The notes under the pieces are model-generated. The model was not told the DNA's origin. It ran no database searches and was given only the letters and a program-made list of their open reading frames with translations. A stretch of 64,000 nucleotides of DNA, from contig JALIZF010001798.1 of NCBI GenBank assembly GCA_029948255.1, forward strand, positions 576,001 through 640,000, read 5' to 3'. Both the position numbers and the translations under genes were made by a program. Origin of the DNA: Telmatactis stephensoni (taxonomy: Eukaryota; Cnidaria; Anthozoa; Actiniaria; Isophelliidae). This document shows, piece by piece, positions 10,501 to 22,109 of this stretch (positions are counted from its first letter, which is position 1; each line of letters begins with the position of its first letter).

Positions 10501-13500
10501 TATCACATACATAACCACTGCAGGCCAATAGCCACAGCAAAGTTTATTACTGAGGCATATATTAGAGTAATGCAAAAATGTAAATTACTATTTATAATTT
10601 GTTTATGGTACTTAGCTTTACAGCTAGTAAATAATACAAATTAAGTAAACAGAAAAGGTTATAAAGTATCCCAAGTGGCCAGGAGGCAAACTAGTTGGCT
10701 ATCTAAATAAATAAGATTTAAATAAATAAATTTGGGGTAGCTCATCACCCTTCCTCGCAGCCAAGTGCTGAATTATGAAGGGCGCAGCTCAACGTGATTG
10801 AGTCGAAGGTTTACAAGGGCGCTTTCATTACGAGACAATTGAACAATCACACATTTACATACACATACACGAAGCAGCCACCATACGACTCATGTCTGAT
10901 CACGGAGCACAGCTTAGATCGAAACTAGTTCGTTTTTACTGAGGGAGGAAAAACCAGAGAACCCGGAGAAAAAACCCTCAAAGCAAGGGAGAGAATGAAC
11001 AAGAAACTCAAGCCACATGTGATACCCCGTCCGGGGACTGAACGAGGGACCACAGCGGTGACAGACCGGCGTTCTCACCGCTCAGCCACCCTTGCTTCCC
11101 AAATCTACATGGCCAAGAAGCTGAATTTGAACTTTAGAAGGACTACTGAGAACAAATTCAGCATCAGCTTATGGCAGGGATTCAAATGAGGACTTGGATT
11201 ACAAGAGCAATGCTATGACCACTCCACCATGCTGTCTTGTTGAAATAGCTATAAATGTGAGACTGTACATGTACATCATAATAGCAATGTACATGTATCA
11301 ACCTACCATCACTTGGTCCTTGTAGTTTTATTGAATGAATCTTCACAGGTTGTGTGAATGCTATTGAAAACAGAAGCTAAAAACAACACAAAAACTGTCA
11401 ATGTGCTGGGGCACTAATGATGCACACCTATCAAATAGAGAATTTGTTCTTAGACATGACATCCTTATGGCTAGCAATTAAAAGAGATTCCATTTTTCTG
11501 TACAGGTGATGTCAAAATGTGGTAAGAACAAAAAAGTATACCGGTACTCACCACATTTTTACATCTTTTGTACATCTATCAGTTAAGAGTACAGTTTCCC
11601 TTCCCATAGAAGGGGGGGGGGGGGGGGGAGAAATGACTGTGCAGCAGGCTAATAGTACAGACAATGTAAAAATGGAATCTATTTGTTTTATATTTCAACC
11701 AATATATTTTATATTCGTTTTGTATTTCAACCAGTGTGCATAAGATTTAGTGATGTGATGTCATCTACACATGTAAACTGTAATCGCACAAATTAAAGTT
11801 CTTAACCAGAGTGCTCACTAAAATAATTATAGATACCAATTATAATTATGGCTATAATAAACTAATTATAATTGTAGCTATAGACCTTGTCCTATTGGTC
11901 AGGAATAATTCCTGTCTATAGGTCACAAAGTATTTCTCTCCCTTTAGTTTTGCCAACTTTTCTCATGCAAAATGTTGTCAGTCATGGTGGTCCAAGTACC
12001 TGTTCATCACAATCACTCTGTAAGTATCCAGGTCCTTTAGCCAAGGCGTCTACAAGGGTATGTTCATTGTCTTCATTTAGAGATTCACAACCAGACTTAC
12101 TGATATAGCTGTAAAGGTCAACCTGTCGATACACAAATGGATATTTATTCAAGGCATTAATTAATCAAAACTGTTTTCTAGTCTCTCTAATGGAATTTGA
12201 ACTGCTTTTTCTGGAATACACTTGTGAGGGGCTTACACAAAGGGAAGCACATTTTTGATGAGGAACTGTTTATTTATAGTGATTGGGTTGGGGAATGGGC
12301 TTTACTGAACTCTCTCAAAATCTAATTTAGTTCATGGTAAACCCCCTATTGAAGGTACAACCATCACTTCAATACACTTTCCTACTTACATGTCCTTTAA
12401 CACCACACCCACCATCTTCTTCTTCATCTCCTATCCACTTTTTAATCTTTTCTTCTAGTTTCTTGGCATCAGCTCCTGTCATTTCATCAACTTTAGTTTG
12501 AGTCTTGAAAAACTGGAATGTTGGCATTGCAGAAACACCCTGCTTTGATGCTGTCTCCTGATGAAATGATTTGTATGGGTACGTATTATGACAAAAAACT
12601 ATGCACTAACCAGGAAGCAAGGGAGGCCTAGTTGTGGCCCTGATTTGATTCTTGGACAATGCAGTTACATGTGAGTCATGTGTTGCTGTAGTATGTTCTC
12701 TCCTGGCTTTGTTTTTCTCAGGATCTTTAAGTTCAGTCCTTCTTCCATCACATAATGGTGTGTTATCACTGAAAAACTTCATATCAATGAATTGAGCAGA
12801 ATCGTTTCTATTTGATTTTTTTGGACACTAAATTGAGATGTTTGTTGATGGAATTAAGTACCTAATACTCCACACCAGTCCTGTTTAAATCAAGGAACAA
12901 ATTAAACAGTGACTACCTGAAAAATTGAGGGGAGGCAATCAAGCATCACCATTTCAATTACCAATCATACCACACAAGTCGTGTGTCTTCTTTCACAGGT
13001 CCTTTCATGCTTCAAGGTGAGTCATATTTAGTACTGGTTTTTGTGTGATTTAAGTGAGACTGTTTATGCAAACCATTAGTGATCTAAATAAATGCTTTTT
13101 TCTCAAATGCTTAAATTAAATTGTTAGACAAAAAACGTTAGCCATTTAAGAAAAAGTGTTAGCTGTTAAAGAGAAAAAGCGTTAGCTGTTAGTCAGTTAG
13201 AGGAAAAGTGTTAGGCGTTAGAGGAAAAGCATTTAGCAGTTAGAGGAAAAGCGTTAAGCCTGGCAGTTCACACAACAACATAAGCATAAGCATAAGCATT
13301 AAGCGTTTTTTTACCAGTTCACACACGCAACATAACGTCATAAGCATAAGCATTAAGTTTTGTTTTCTTATGCTTGTGCTTATGACTATGCTTATGTCGT
13401 CATGTGAACCGGGCCTTAGGCCTTAGAGGAAAAGTGTTAGCCGTTTGAAGAAAAGCGTTAGCCATTAGTTAGAAGAAAAGCATTAGCCATTAGAAGAAAA

Positions 13501-16500
13501 GCATTAGCTGTTAGTAGGAAAGCATTAGCCATTAGAGAAAAAGCGTTACTTAGCTGTTAGAGGAACAGTGTTCTAAGGCATTAGAGGAAAAGTGTTAGGT
13601 GTTGGAGAAAAAGTGTTAGCCATTAGAGAAAAAGTGTTAGCCATTAGAGAAAAAGTGTTAGCCATTAGAGAAAAAGTGTTAGCCATTAGAGAAAAAGTGT
13701 TAGCCATTAGAGGGAAAGCGTTAGCAGTTAGAGGAAAAGTGTTAGGTGTTAGAGAAAAATTGTTAGCCATTAAAAAAAGTGTTAGAAAAGCCTTGGTAAA
13801 GCATTAGACGTCTAAAAAGCAAAACCTCTAGCACATTCAGCCAAAGCGTTAGTTGTTGATGCAAATTAAACCATTAGTTGAGTTGTTAGACATCATTAGA
13901 GGCCATTAGAAATGATGCTCTAATGGAAAAGCATTATTGTACGTTTTCATGTGGAGGGTCACAGTTGTAACATAAAACCCAGGATGATACCAAGTGAACT
14001 TACTGGACATTCATCGACATCAATTTTTATGAAGACAGCATTTGGATACTTCACACTGAATTGTTCAAATATTGGTGCAATAGTTCTACATGGGCCACAC
14101 CTAATATAAATAAGTGACTAATTAGTACCATTGCTCATGATGGCTCATGATATTTACATGTAATGTGCTGATATTTAGCATGCTATCTCCTAAAGGGTGT
14201 ATGTGACGTTTACAACATGAGCGGCCGTGTTGTATCGGTATATACAATCACGAGCCGAAGGCGAGTGATTGTATAGCCGATACAACACGGACGCGAATGT
14301 TGTAAATGACTTAAAATACAAAATAATGTACTCCTGACCAACACATATTTGAGTTGTTCCCGGAAGAAAATCAAAAATATCTTAATTCTTTATTTATCTT
14401 AAAGAAAATCGAGGTTAAAGTTGATGTAAATTAGGACGAATCTGTATGAGATATAAAACACTCGTCACGGTTGCGATTTTCATTGTGTTTGCCTTATGAA
14501 TTATTAATTAGTATTTTAAATGTATATATCACGATATTGGTGGTTTTTGTATCACAAAATATTCCTCCAGTTTTATTCATAACTGTCCAAATTACTAAGT
14601 AATTGCAACTGCTCTCTTGTCCTCTTATTTGTTAATTGGATTAGAGTGAAGGGTGTGGTGGGAATTTGTTTGTAACTCAGAAATGACAGAATGATGTAGT
14701 AGTATAGTCGGAAGAAGGGGGTCCCATACACCCATTTGATGTATTTTCTTCACTACTGTATATTCTCCAAAGTGTCTTCTAAATGAATTTCTAAGTTCCC
14801 ATTTCAACATATTTGTTCCAAGTGCTTGTTTTTCTGCTTGTCATGACAGCCATCTTGGATTTCTGAAAAAAATCCATAATTGGAATATCCCTTGAAATAA
14901 ACAGTCTTCCAAAAGTGTAATTTTTATAAATCACATAGAGTCAATTGGGATTATTATTACAATTTATAATATAGCTCAATTATAACACACGTTCTGATTG
15001 GCTGAGATCGAGACCACCAAAATCTATGCTCTATTTCACCGGTAAAGACATGGTTTTCTGACGAATGATTATACGTCTATTTACAAATTTCACTTTAGTT
15101 AGGAGACCAAAACTTAGAAATAAACCAGAAAATACTTTTCATCATTCCAGTTATTGTTTAAATTTACAAAGTTAACTAAGCCTCGTGGTCGGACAATAAC
15201 AATAAACGTAAATATTCATAGAAAATGACTTGTATGAGCATGACTTGCAAACGACACCAGTATAAATCAAATTTAAGGAACTAGAATTCACAACATAGGA
15301 AATTGTTTTAATTATCTCCCAGATTAGTTTCGATCAATAAGAATTATTTTTCATTGAGCAAAGTTTTGTTTCTTACTTACTAAGAGAGGTGAAGCTTTCC
15401 AAAACTGAGTGTTCGCCACGAGACAACTTGTTCAATCAGTCCTTCGTTTGACACTATGCCAGTGTAGAGATGTTTTGACACAAGCTATCGGTGAACAGCC
15501 AACAGATAATTCAAATCAACAGCTTCTCGTTTACCAGCAAAATCCTTATCCTGTAAGTCTCTTTCAAACTTCAGCTTTTTCCAACCGAAAACACAGCTTT
15601 CACCATAGCGAACGCTGCTTGATTCGGTCAAAGCAAGTAAACATTTCCAAATCTTGAAGTACTGTAAGTTATATATTTGGCCTTTTCGTCTATTTTCGAG
15701 TCATTGTTCCATTATGAAAACAGAAAACTGTCTTTTCAACATATTTTTGCTGAATTCTTTCGATGAAAGTTGTCAAACTGTTTTGTCAAAAACACTGCTT
15801 TGAGTCATGCACACTGATTAGTCAATAGTACGACAAATGTGATTGGCTTGCATTTGCACAAGTTTTGAGAATTTTAGTTTTGATCAGAAAATACAATCTG
15901 ATCATTCTTAAAATACCTCTTGCTATATCATAAAAGCAATAGAAGATAGTTTTCTATGCATTAATCCACCCTTTGTGTAACTAGGGTCAGAAGGACAGTT
16001 GGTCTACTCAGGTATGAAGACAAAGCTCTGATTAGCAAAAGGCCATCTCAGCTAGCCAGCAAGACTGAAACTAAAACTTGGAATGAAAAAACCACTAAAA
16101 AATAAATGAGTTTTTGAATTACTGAATTTCATTTGATTTTTCTTGGTGGCACTTATTCAATTTTTGATTAAATTTACCATTCATATATACCACAGGAAGC
16201 CCAATCTTGGGTGAACAAAACAATAAATATTGATAAAACCACCAGTTAATATGCTCAAATTGTATAATAATGATCTCAATCGACTCTACATGATTTTTAA
16301 AGTTTATTACTCGTGCCAGGCCTCTGGCCGCACGAGGTAAAAAATGCAGCGAGTTTTGTATTCACTACTTCCCGTCGACCTTCCCATCATGCCTTTCACT
16401 AACCACATGGCCGAGTCTGCAATTAATGGGTCAGAAGTTATCTTTTCTAATCCTGGCTGTGGGTTTCCTGTCACTAAATCACATGGATAACAAGCCAAAG

Positions 16501-19500
16501 CTGAAAAATACCGACGAAAATATGGACTTTGGGGGCCAAACTGTGTACCATGACAAGCGAAATCTGACATTCTTCACTCGTCAGAATGTTCAGATTGTTG
16601 CTAAGTTGTATTTTAATGATTAGGAGATCTTAAACACTGAGATCATCAACACTTCCACTCGTGAGGGAGCTGTCCTAGCAGCAAAAAATGAGGAGACTAT
16701 TAATAATATTGGGGTAGCGACCTCTTCCATTTGTGAGGGATGAACTGTCCTAGCACGAGTGACTGTTCGATTAACAGTCAATAACGAAGAGACCATCAGA
16801 GTGAAAATGGTCGCTACCCCTTCCATTCGTGAGGGAACTGTCCTAGCAGTGACTGTTCGATTAACAGTCGATAACGAAGAGACCATCAGAGTTAAAATGG
16901 TCGCTACCTCTTCCATTCGTAAGAGAGCTGTTCTAGCAGCGGTTGCTCAAAGAGCAGCCATTAACGAAGAGACCACTAGTGAAGCCGAACAGTCAAAGTA
17001 TTACAAAACAAGCAAAATATTCACAAGATGTCACTGAGTATTACAAAATAATGAAGGTGTCATTCTCATTTGATGTACATAAATTTAATGTTATTTTATT
17101 CAATGCAATAGTTGAAGTCAAGTTCTTAATTAATGAAATAAATACCAATGTTGGATATTATTTTGTGTTGTTTTGTGTATTATACTTGTGTCAAAAATAT
17201 TGTGTATCCATGAGGCAATTAATACTTTCAGGTGATATTGAGCTAATGTTTTAAAGACCTTTTTTCACCATGATCAATGTTTATTTATTTCATATCATTG
17301 ACCGAAAGAGCCTTGACAACTCATTTTCAGGGCACGAGTCAACCCTGGAATCAGGGTCTCGTTTCAAAGTTATTCCGATAGTCAATTTTTGTCAGAAATC
17401 TGAGATGGCCACCAAGCTACATGTAGATGGCTGTCATGAAAACCACAAAGACAAGCGACAATGATTTGCAATGGCAACATGGAAGATATGTACTAGACAT
17501 CATGAGGATTCTAAAATAGTAGGTTACAAAAATATATCAAATGGGTGCATGGGACCTCCCTTTTCCAACTAGACTTATATATGTAAGAGCTAATTACTAT
17601 ATATATACATGTACCTCCCCATGGCTCATTGGTAAGGTGTGGGGATCATGTATATCATATGGATAACTTAATAGCCATTATATGATTGAGAATGTTTTTA
17701 CACACAAAAAAATTAATAATCCCAAAGGACCTCAATGATCTGAACATTTCCCTACAGGAAATCTCACCAAATGTTGACAGGTAGAAAATTTCCAAATCTA
17801 ATGCATACAACAGGGCATCTGACGTAATGCGGCAAAAAAATTAAAATTATGCAAAATTTCAGGCAAAATTATGTGGCAAAGATGATTGATTATGCGGCAA
17901 AAAGGACTGATTATGCGGCAAATTATGCAATTTTTTTCTGATCTTTTTTTATATGTTGATAAGTTTTAGGGGTAAAAACATTTTATTTGCATTTTTAAGG
18001 CATAAGGAATATTTAGAATTGAAACAAAGCACGAAAAACAATTTTTGAATAGTAGATAATCAAATATTTTTGTTTTTAATTTCACTACAAGATGATCTTA
18101 ATACTGTCATATGCATAATTATCGATCTTAACTGTCTAGAAATTCATCCATTTTCAAAAATTTTTTTTGGTGTACTTACTATAAATATATATGTCGGTAA
18201 TGTTGATTGGATCATTGACAGAGAGGAATTAATTGTTGCATTTGAACCAATAGCAAATGGTACGTGTTAGCAAAACTAGTGCCAGTCTCTCAGTGACGCC
18301 TTGAAGATGGGTGAAAAATCGTTCGACTCTGGGCTGTTTTCCTAGAATTTTCCATAGTTTTCACGAGTGTATTTACATTAAAATGGTTTGTATCTACATG
18401 TCTTAAGTATTAGTGACAATTTTTCATTTGGTTTTAGTATAAAAAATATGAACTTTTTGGCAATTTATGCGATTTTCGGTGATTGTGCGATTTTAGGTCA
18501 ATTGTGCGAAATCCCATAATCGCATTATATCAGATGCCCTGATACAATTATTTAGCTGAGAGAATTGTAGGTCATTATCTAGATATTAATCTGGAAGGAG
18601 GTCAATATCTGTATAAAGATCTTGAATACATAATGATCAGGGAAATGGGATATTAACGGCCTCTATACTAGCCGTTTCTAACAGAAAGTGAAGTGCTGCG
18701 AGCAGTTTAAGAGCAAAGCTCTCTAATTTTCGACTCCGAGATGCAGGATGAAAAAATTCAAAATTTTATTAATCATATCCGGATGTAGGTCTAGGGCAAC
18801 TATTACCAGAAATAATATTTTGACTTTCAATTTCTAATTTTTTTCCTGTGAACCAGGGCAATTTCAAATTCGAGCGTTTTCAGAGCACTTTCACCCAGCA
18901 TGTTTCAGAAACATCCTAAAAATCGAAAACTTAACGCACGAAAATACCAAAATCCAGTTTGAATAACTAGATAATAAAAATCATTTTCAAATGCTAACCG
19001 TTGAATTCGGACCATTATTTAGTATTTTACCTGGATGTTTTAATTTCGAGCAATTTTTGACCATCGAATACATAGACAACTTTGAAGGAGTATATGGCCA
19101 CTTGGTACATGGCTTCTATTGATAATATCGTATCCCAACAATAAAAAGACTTCTACTCTTAAGGAATATCCAATAAAATTTTGGGGCAATTCAAATTCCA
19201 ACCCTTGAGAGCTTGAGAACTTAGTGCCGCTGAATGTCAAAAATCACGCAATTTTCATACCTTTCGGTCACGGAGCAATCACTTCCCGGTTACATAATAA
19301 AATATTTCAAAGATTATAAAGCAAAGTAGACAATAATCAAGATAACTGCACATACTTACTTAATATTTCTTCAATTTTCCAGCATTTTTGGTCACTCTTG
19401 CAAAGTAACGCAAGCGTGACACATAGGCATACCGTTACCATAGATACGACTGAAACTGACCACGTGATTTGGGTTGAAAATGTCACGCTTGCGTTACTTT

Positions 19501-22109
19501 GCAAGAGTGTTTGTTGAGTTACCTTACCTATTCCTTGCTATAAATGGCTGATTGGAGAGAAAATTGCTTTAAAATTACCTTAATTACGCTCAGAGAAAGA
19601 TCGCTATGATTTACTCATCTTATCGAAGGAAGTATTTTGGGAGATTCATCTGAAAAGTGCGTGTTTCGACAGCTGTTTTGATCGTTGAGTTCAAAGATGT
19701 CAAATTAAACCGAGAAAAAATCCATCTCAGACGACCAAAAATGCTGGAAAATTGAAATTGAAATATTAAGTAAGTATGTGCAGTTATCTTGATTATTGTC
19801 TACTTTGCTTTATAATCTTTGAAATATTTTATTATGTAACCGGGAAGTGATTGCTCCGTGACCGAAAGGTATGAAAATTGCGTGATTTTTGACATTCAGC
19901 GGCACTAAGTTCTCAAGCTCTCAAGGGTTGGAATTTGAATTGCCCCAAAATTTTATTGGATATTCCTTAAGAGTAGAAGTCTTTTTATTGTTGGGATACG
20001 ATATTATCAATAAAAGCCATGTACCAAGTGGTGATATACTCCTTCAAAGTTGTCTATGTATTCGATGGTCAAAAATTGCTTGAAATTAAAATGCTAAATA
20101 ATGGTCCGAATTCAACGGTTAGCATTTGAAAATGATCTTTATTATCTAGTTATTCAAACTGGATTTTGGTATTTTCGTGCGTTAAGTTTTCGATTTTTAG
20201 GACGTTTCTGAAACATGCTGGGTGAAAGTGCTCTGAAAACGCTCAAATTTGAAATTGCCCTGGCTGGTTCACAGGAAAAAAATTAGAAATTGAAAGTCAA
20301 AATATTATTTCTGGTAATAGTTGCCCTAGACCTATATCCGGATATGATTAATAAAATTGCCTTAACATATATCACTTAACATTTTGTGACCTTGATGCAT
20401 ACTCTAGTAACATAACCCGGGTAACATAAACAACTGGATAATAGTTGTCAATAACAATGGTTTAATTACCTCGAAAAAATACCCACTAGCTGAATCCTAA
20501 TTCATATCATGTCGCCATTCTGTTTCTCACATTGTACAAACACAACTAATCCGCCTAATCTCAGCAACTGCTCTTAACCAGTTGTAACGACCAGTTGTTA
20601 GTGTGGTGAGTGCAGTTGTCATATTCAAGTGATATCCGTTGACCATTAATTATCATTCCAAAGATATTTCGATGACGTCATGAATCATCGTTCATTCCAC
20701 GTATCCACGTACATGTATCTACCAAGAAGCCGAGTTCAGAGCTGGTCTATAAACACACCGCGCATGACACACAGGAACCCACTCCAAGATTAGTACGTGT
20801 CGCTGCTCGCTTCACTCGCAGCAATTATATGAAGAACAAAGCATATGCAGGACTCAATCATATAATATTCAAAAAAATTGAAAGGCTTATAATGATGTGC
20901 CAAAACATATTTCATTGTTTTAAGGTTTGGAGTGGACTACACAACTGTATTTAGTGTGTTTGGATTCATTGCTGCGAGCAAAGCGAGAAGTGACACTAAT
21001 CAGTGGGATTCCTGGATACCAGAGCTCTGAACTAGACTTTTTGGCATGTATGTAGACATGTAGAGTGAACAATGATCGTGACGTCATCGAAATATGTTTG
21101 GAATCATCGGAATTGATGGTCAGTGATAAATCACTTAAAATTATGCCAAGATGACAACTGCACTCACCACGCAACAACTGGTTACAAGCAGTTGCGAGAT
21201 AGGTGAATTTACATTGTAGTTGTGTTTTTACATTAATTGATATGACTGTGTGAAATAGTATGGCGGCATGATATGAATTAGGATTTAGCTGTTGTTTTTT
21301 TAGGTAAGTCCATTGATAGGATACTTCACAACTATTATCAAGTTGTTTATATTACTAGTCAGAAGTATGCATCAAGGTCACAAAATGCTAAGTGATAAGT
21401 TTAGTAATTCTAAAACTATTTCATTTCTTTCATACTGAAAATTTGTATGAATTTTGTATTCCAGGGTTGTTTAGATTAAGGATTTATTTTCTGGTCAGTT
21501 TTCTTCATTTTAGAATAATTATGCTTTCAATTACAAATTAATTTGAAAAAAAATGTATGGAGCTGATATATTTGTTTAATTGGGTGACACCTCCAAAGAT
21601 TCATAAAAATCAGAAAACAAACTACCCATTTATCAAATGGCTCTTTGGGAGTCTGTTAGTTTCAATGAAGTTTCAGCTAAATTTGATATTGAAGGATTTT
21701 GATGCTAGACTTCCCCTACTACAGTCTAAATTTCTGCTGAGTCAGGACTCAAAATTCTTATTTTCTTAGATTTTTGCAATGATTTTTATGAATAACAAAT
21801 ATGTTAATTTGTATTCTATGTTTTGGTAAAACATATAGCCAAAACATATAGACGAAGGAAAAACTGCAAAGATCCAATCAAACTAGGAATCTAAATGTAC
21901 GCCAAATAAAAAGGGAGAAACAGGATTAGGAAAAAGATTTGTATAAAAGAATTTATCGTATAGTGAGATGTTGGGCAATTCGCACACCAAACAAAAACTC
22001 ACCATGAAGCTGAAAAGTCTACAACAACAAGCTTGGTTCCTGCGTTCACAAGTTCAGGTCTAAACTCAGACTCCTTTGAAAGAATTTTTACGTTATGACC
22101 GGCAGCCAT
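7464..22109 (-). CDS. TXNL1: Thioredoxin-like protein 1 (proteasome-associated), complete 8-exon gene
   Basis: In other animals TXNL1 is a cytosolic/nuclear thioredoxin bound to the 26S proteasome through its PITH domain, where it reduces disulfides. Eight exons joined in phase (107, 97, 168, 123, 70, 94, 79 and 123 nt) give 286 residues plus a stop; the human protein is 289. Residues 1-107 are the thioredoxin domain with active site WCGPC at 36-40, followed by a cis-Pro context (SAMPTFQFF). A short acidic linker (EEEDGG) leads to the PITH domain, about 125-286, with [14 protein letters not shown] and YVKFQNV as landmarks. All introns are GT-AG. The start is the ATG at 22109, preceded by WDR7's divergent promoter. 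The stop (TAG) is at 7464-7466. Introns contain a LINE, SINEs, minisatellites and large foldbacks. Confidence 0.96.
7663..7741 (-). CDS. TXNL1: TXNL1 exon 7 (PITH)
   Basis: Acceptor ttttcag, donor CACG|gttagt; 79 nt. Encodes [20 protein letters not shown] and then NVQNVT. The 2.6-kb intron before it holds a minisatellite and a LINE fragment. Confidence 0.96.
7837..8176 (-). repeat. 22-bp minisatellite in a TXNL1 intron
   Basis: About 15 copies of aaggtgtcagtaagtggttggt as read on the minus (TXNL1 sense) strand. It shares the 16-bp core gtaagtggttggtaag with the arrays at 32337 and 34299. Each unit carries GTAAGT, the 5' splice-site consensus. Confidence 0.95.
8401..10076 (-). mobile_element. 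5'-truncated non-LTR retrotransposon (LINE), copy 1
   Basis: The ORF 8801-10072 (423 codons, open at its 5' side) is the C-terminal part of a non-LTR reverse transcriptase. Visible motifs are [33 protein letters not shown], the catalytic FADDTT and a thumb/C-terminal region with YNTRYA. An A/T-rich 3' UTR of about 400 bp follows, with a (TGTAT)n tail at 8401-8418. It is CR1/L2/Jockey-like and related to the copy at 45480-47384. It lies in a TXNL1 intron on the sense strand. The N-terminal endonuclease is missing, so it is a dead copy. Confidence 0.92.
10085..10176. repeat. 46-bp tandem duplication
   Basis: Two copies of a unit beginning gtcaatcaacatgcagcctg, lying at the truncated 5' end of the LINE. 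Confidence 0.93.
10325..10418 (-). CDS. TXNL1: TXNL1 exon 6 (PITH)
   Basis: Acceptor accag, donor CTAGA|gtaagt; 94 nt. Encodes [20 protein letters not shown] and continues to QTLE, a signature stretch of TXNL1. Confidence 0.96.
10700..11095 (-). mobile_element. tRNA-derived SINE
   Basis: Read on the minus strand, the head at 11095-11025 has a Leu/Ser-like A box (tggctgagcggtgagaacgc) and a B box (gttcagtcccc). A body with 'gggttttttctccgggttct' follows, then an A-rich 3' part. There is no anticodon-stem evidence for a functional tRNA. Confidence 0.65.
11165..11235 (-). mobile_element. Second tRNA-derived SINE head
   Basis: Minus strand shows an A box-like tggagtggtcatagcattgc and a B box-like tttgaatccc about 35 bp apart. 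It belongs to a different tRNA-like family from the neighbouring SINE. Confidence 0.5.
11307..11376 (-). CDS. TXNL1: TXNL1 exon 5 (PITH)
   Basis: Acceptor tttttag, donor GATG|gtaggt; 70 nt. Encodes [20 protein letters not shown], matching the conserved PITH strand pair. Confidence 0.95.
11611..11628. repeat. G18 homopolymer
   Basis: Run of G in a TXNL1 intron; length may be unreliable in sequencing. Confidence 0.9.
12000..12122 (-). CDS. TXNL1: TXNL1 exon 4 (start of PITH domain)
   Basis: Acceptor gacag, donor CAG|gtactt; 41 codons, phase 0. Contains [12 protein letters not shown] and ends LQSDCDEQ, conserved in PITH proteins. Confidence 0.96.
12390..12557 (-). CDS. TXNL1: TXNL1 exon 3 (end of thioredoxin fold)
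   Basis: Acceptor cag, donor CAT|gtaagt; 56 codons in phase 0. Includes the cis-Pro motif [12 protein letters not shown] and the helix [12 protein letters not shown], then an acidic linker. Confidence 0.96.
13130..13810. repeat. 21-bp minisatellite (ttagccattagagaaaaagtg)
   Basis: About 25-30 diverged copies with a homogeneous core of five to six units at 13612-13720. It is interrupted by a palindromic MITE (13258-13422). Because 21 is a multiple of three it reads open in both directions, but it lies in a TXNL1 intron and is not called coding. Confidence 0.9.
13258..13422. mobile_element. Palindromic MITE inside the 21-bp minisatellite
   Basis: The ends read aagcctggcagttcacac and catgtgaaccgggccttagg. 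The interior has taagcataagcat repeats facing their inverse. It splits the minisatellite. Confidence 0.7.
14004..14100 (-). CDS. TXNL1: TXNL1 exon 2 (CGPC active site)
   Basis: Acceptor tattag, donor CCA|gtaagt. Encodes [14 protein letters not shown] and the strand IKIDVDECP. The intron before it is 7.9 kb and carries most of the foldback elements. Confidence 0.96.
14203..14312. mobile_element. Short palindromic element
   Basis: Arms of about 45 bp (gtttacaacatgagcggccg...) pair across a spacer near 14250. No ORF. The next 2.3 kb (14313-16644) shows no gene; it contains 'acgttctgattggctgagat', a dispersed-repeat motif. Confidence 0.75.
16645..17037 (+). repeat. 90-bp tandem repeat with an open 30-residue reading frame
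   Basis: Three to four units beginning ttccattcgtgagggaactg are phased at 90 bp (clear copies near 16820 and 16910; earlier copies at about 16650 and 16729 are degenerate). The frame 16759-17037 is open and reads [19 protein letters not shown] twice. Lying antisense in a TXNL1 intron, it may be part of a transposon ORF or a gene relic. No family recognised. Confidence 0.75.
17050..17810. other. AT-rich intron sequence
   Basis: No recognisable gene or element. Confidence 0.4.
17811..18541. mobile_element. 731-bp DNA transposon with short TIRs
   Basis: The ends are cagggcatctgacgtaatgcg and its near reverse complement (cgcattatatcagatgccctg). It is flanked by the direct duplication atacaa (17805-17810 and 18542-18547). 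There are internal tandem-like atgcggcaaa motifs on the left and gtgcgatttt motifs on the right. No transposase ORF, so it is non-autonomous. Confidence 0.85.
18665..18706. repeat. Dispersed motif shared with 43439-43485
   Basis: tagccgtttctaacagaaag followed by tgaagtgctgcgagcag occurs inverted at 43439-43485, marking ends of one repeat family. Confidence 0.7.
18768..20360. mobile_element. 1.6-kb foldback element with about 620-bp arms
   Basis: 18768-19393 and 19735-20360 are inverted copies with only scattered differences; both arms contain the same 64-66 codon ORF, on opposite strands. The spacer holds a second palindrome at 19391-19509 (cactcttgcaaagtaacgca facing its complement). It lies in TXNL1 intron 1. 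No transposase. Confidence 0.92.
20365..21410. mobile_element. 1-kb foldback element
   Basis: The arms, about 20365-20790 and 20990-21410, are inverted copies at moderate divergence (for example cataaacaactggataatagttg against its complement near 21340). It lies directly beside the 1.6-kb foldback. The arms carry short indels, so it is older than its neighbour. Confidence 0.8.
21411..22002. other. First part of TXNL1 intron 1, unremarkable
   Basis: AT-rich, no element recognised. Confidence 0.4.
22003..22109 (-). CDS. TXNL1: TXNL1 exon 1 (start codon)
   Basis: ATG at 22109-22107; encodes [16 protein letters not shown]... and ends TCATG|gtgagt, so the intron splits the Trp codon of the WCGPC active site. 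It aligns with the human N-terminus up to the residue before CGPC. Confidence 0.95.

Noticed and set aside
10995..11189. Functional tRNA genes at 11025-11095 and 11165-11235
   Set aside because: A and B boxes are present, but no convincing cloverleaf was found and both are joined to SINE-type bodies.
13573..13807. Overlapping ORFs on both strands with short repeats
   Set aside because: Both come from the 21-bp minisatellite.
19040..20083. Two similar 64-66 codon ORFs on opposite strands
   Set aside because: They are the same sequence in the two arms of a foldback element; no evidence of coding beyond that.
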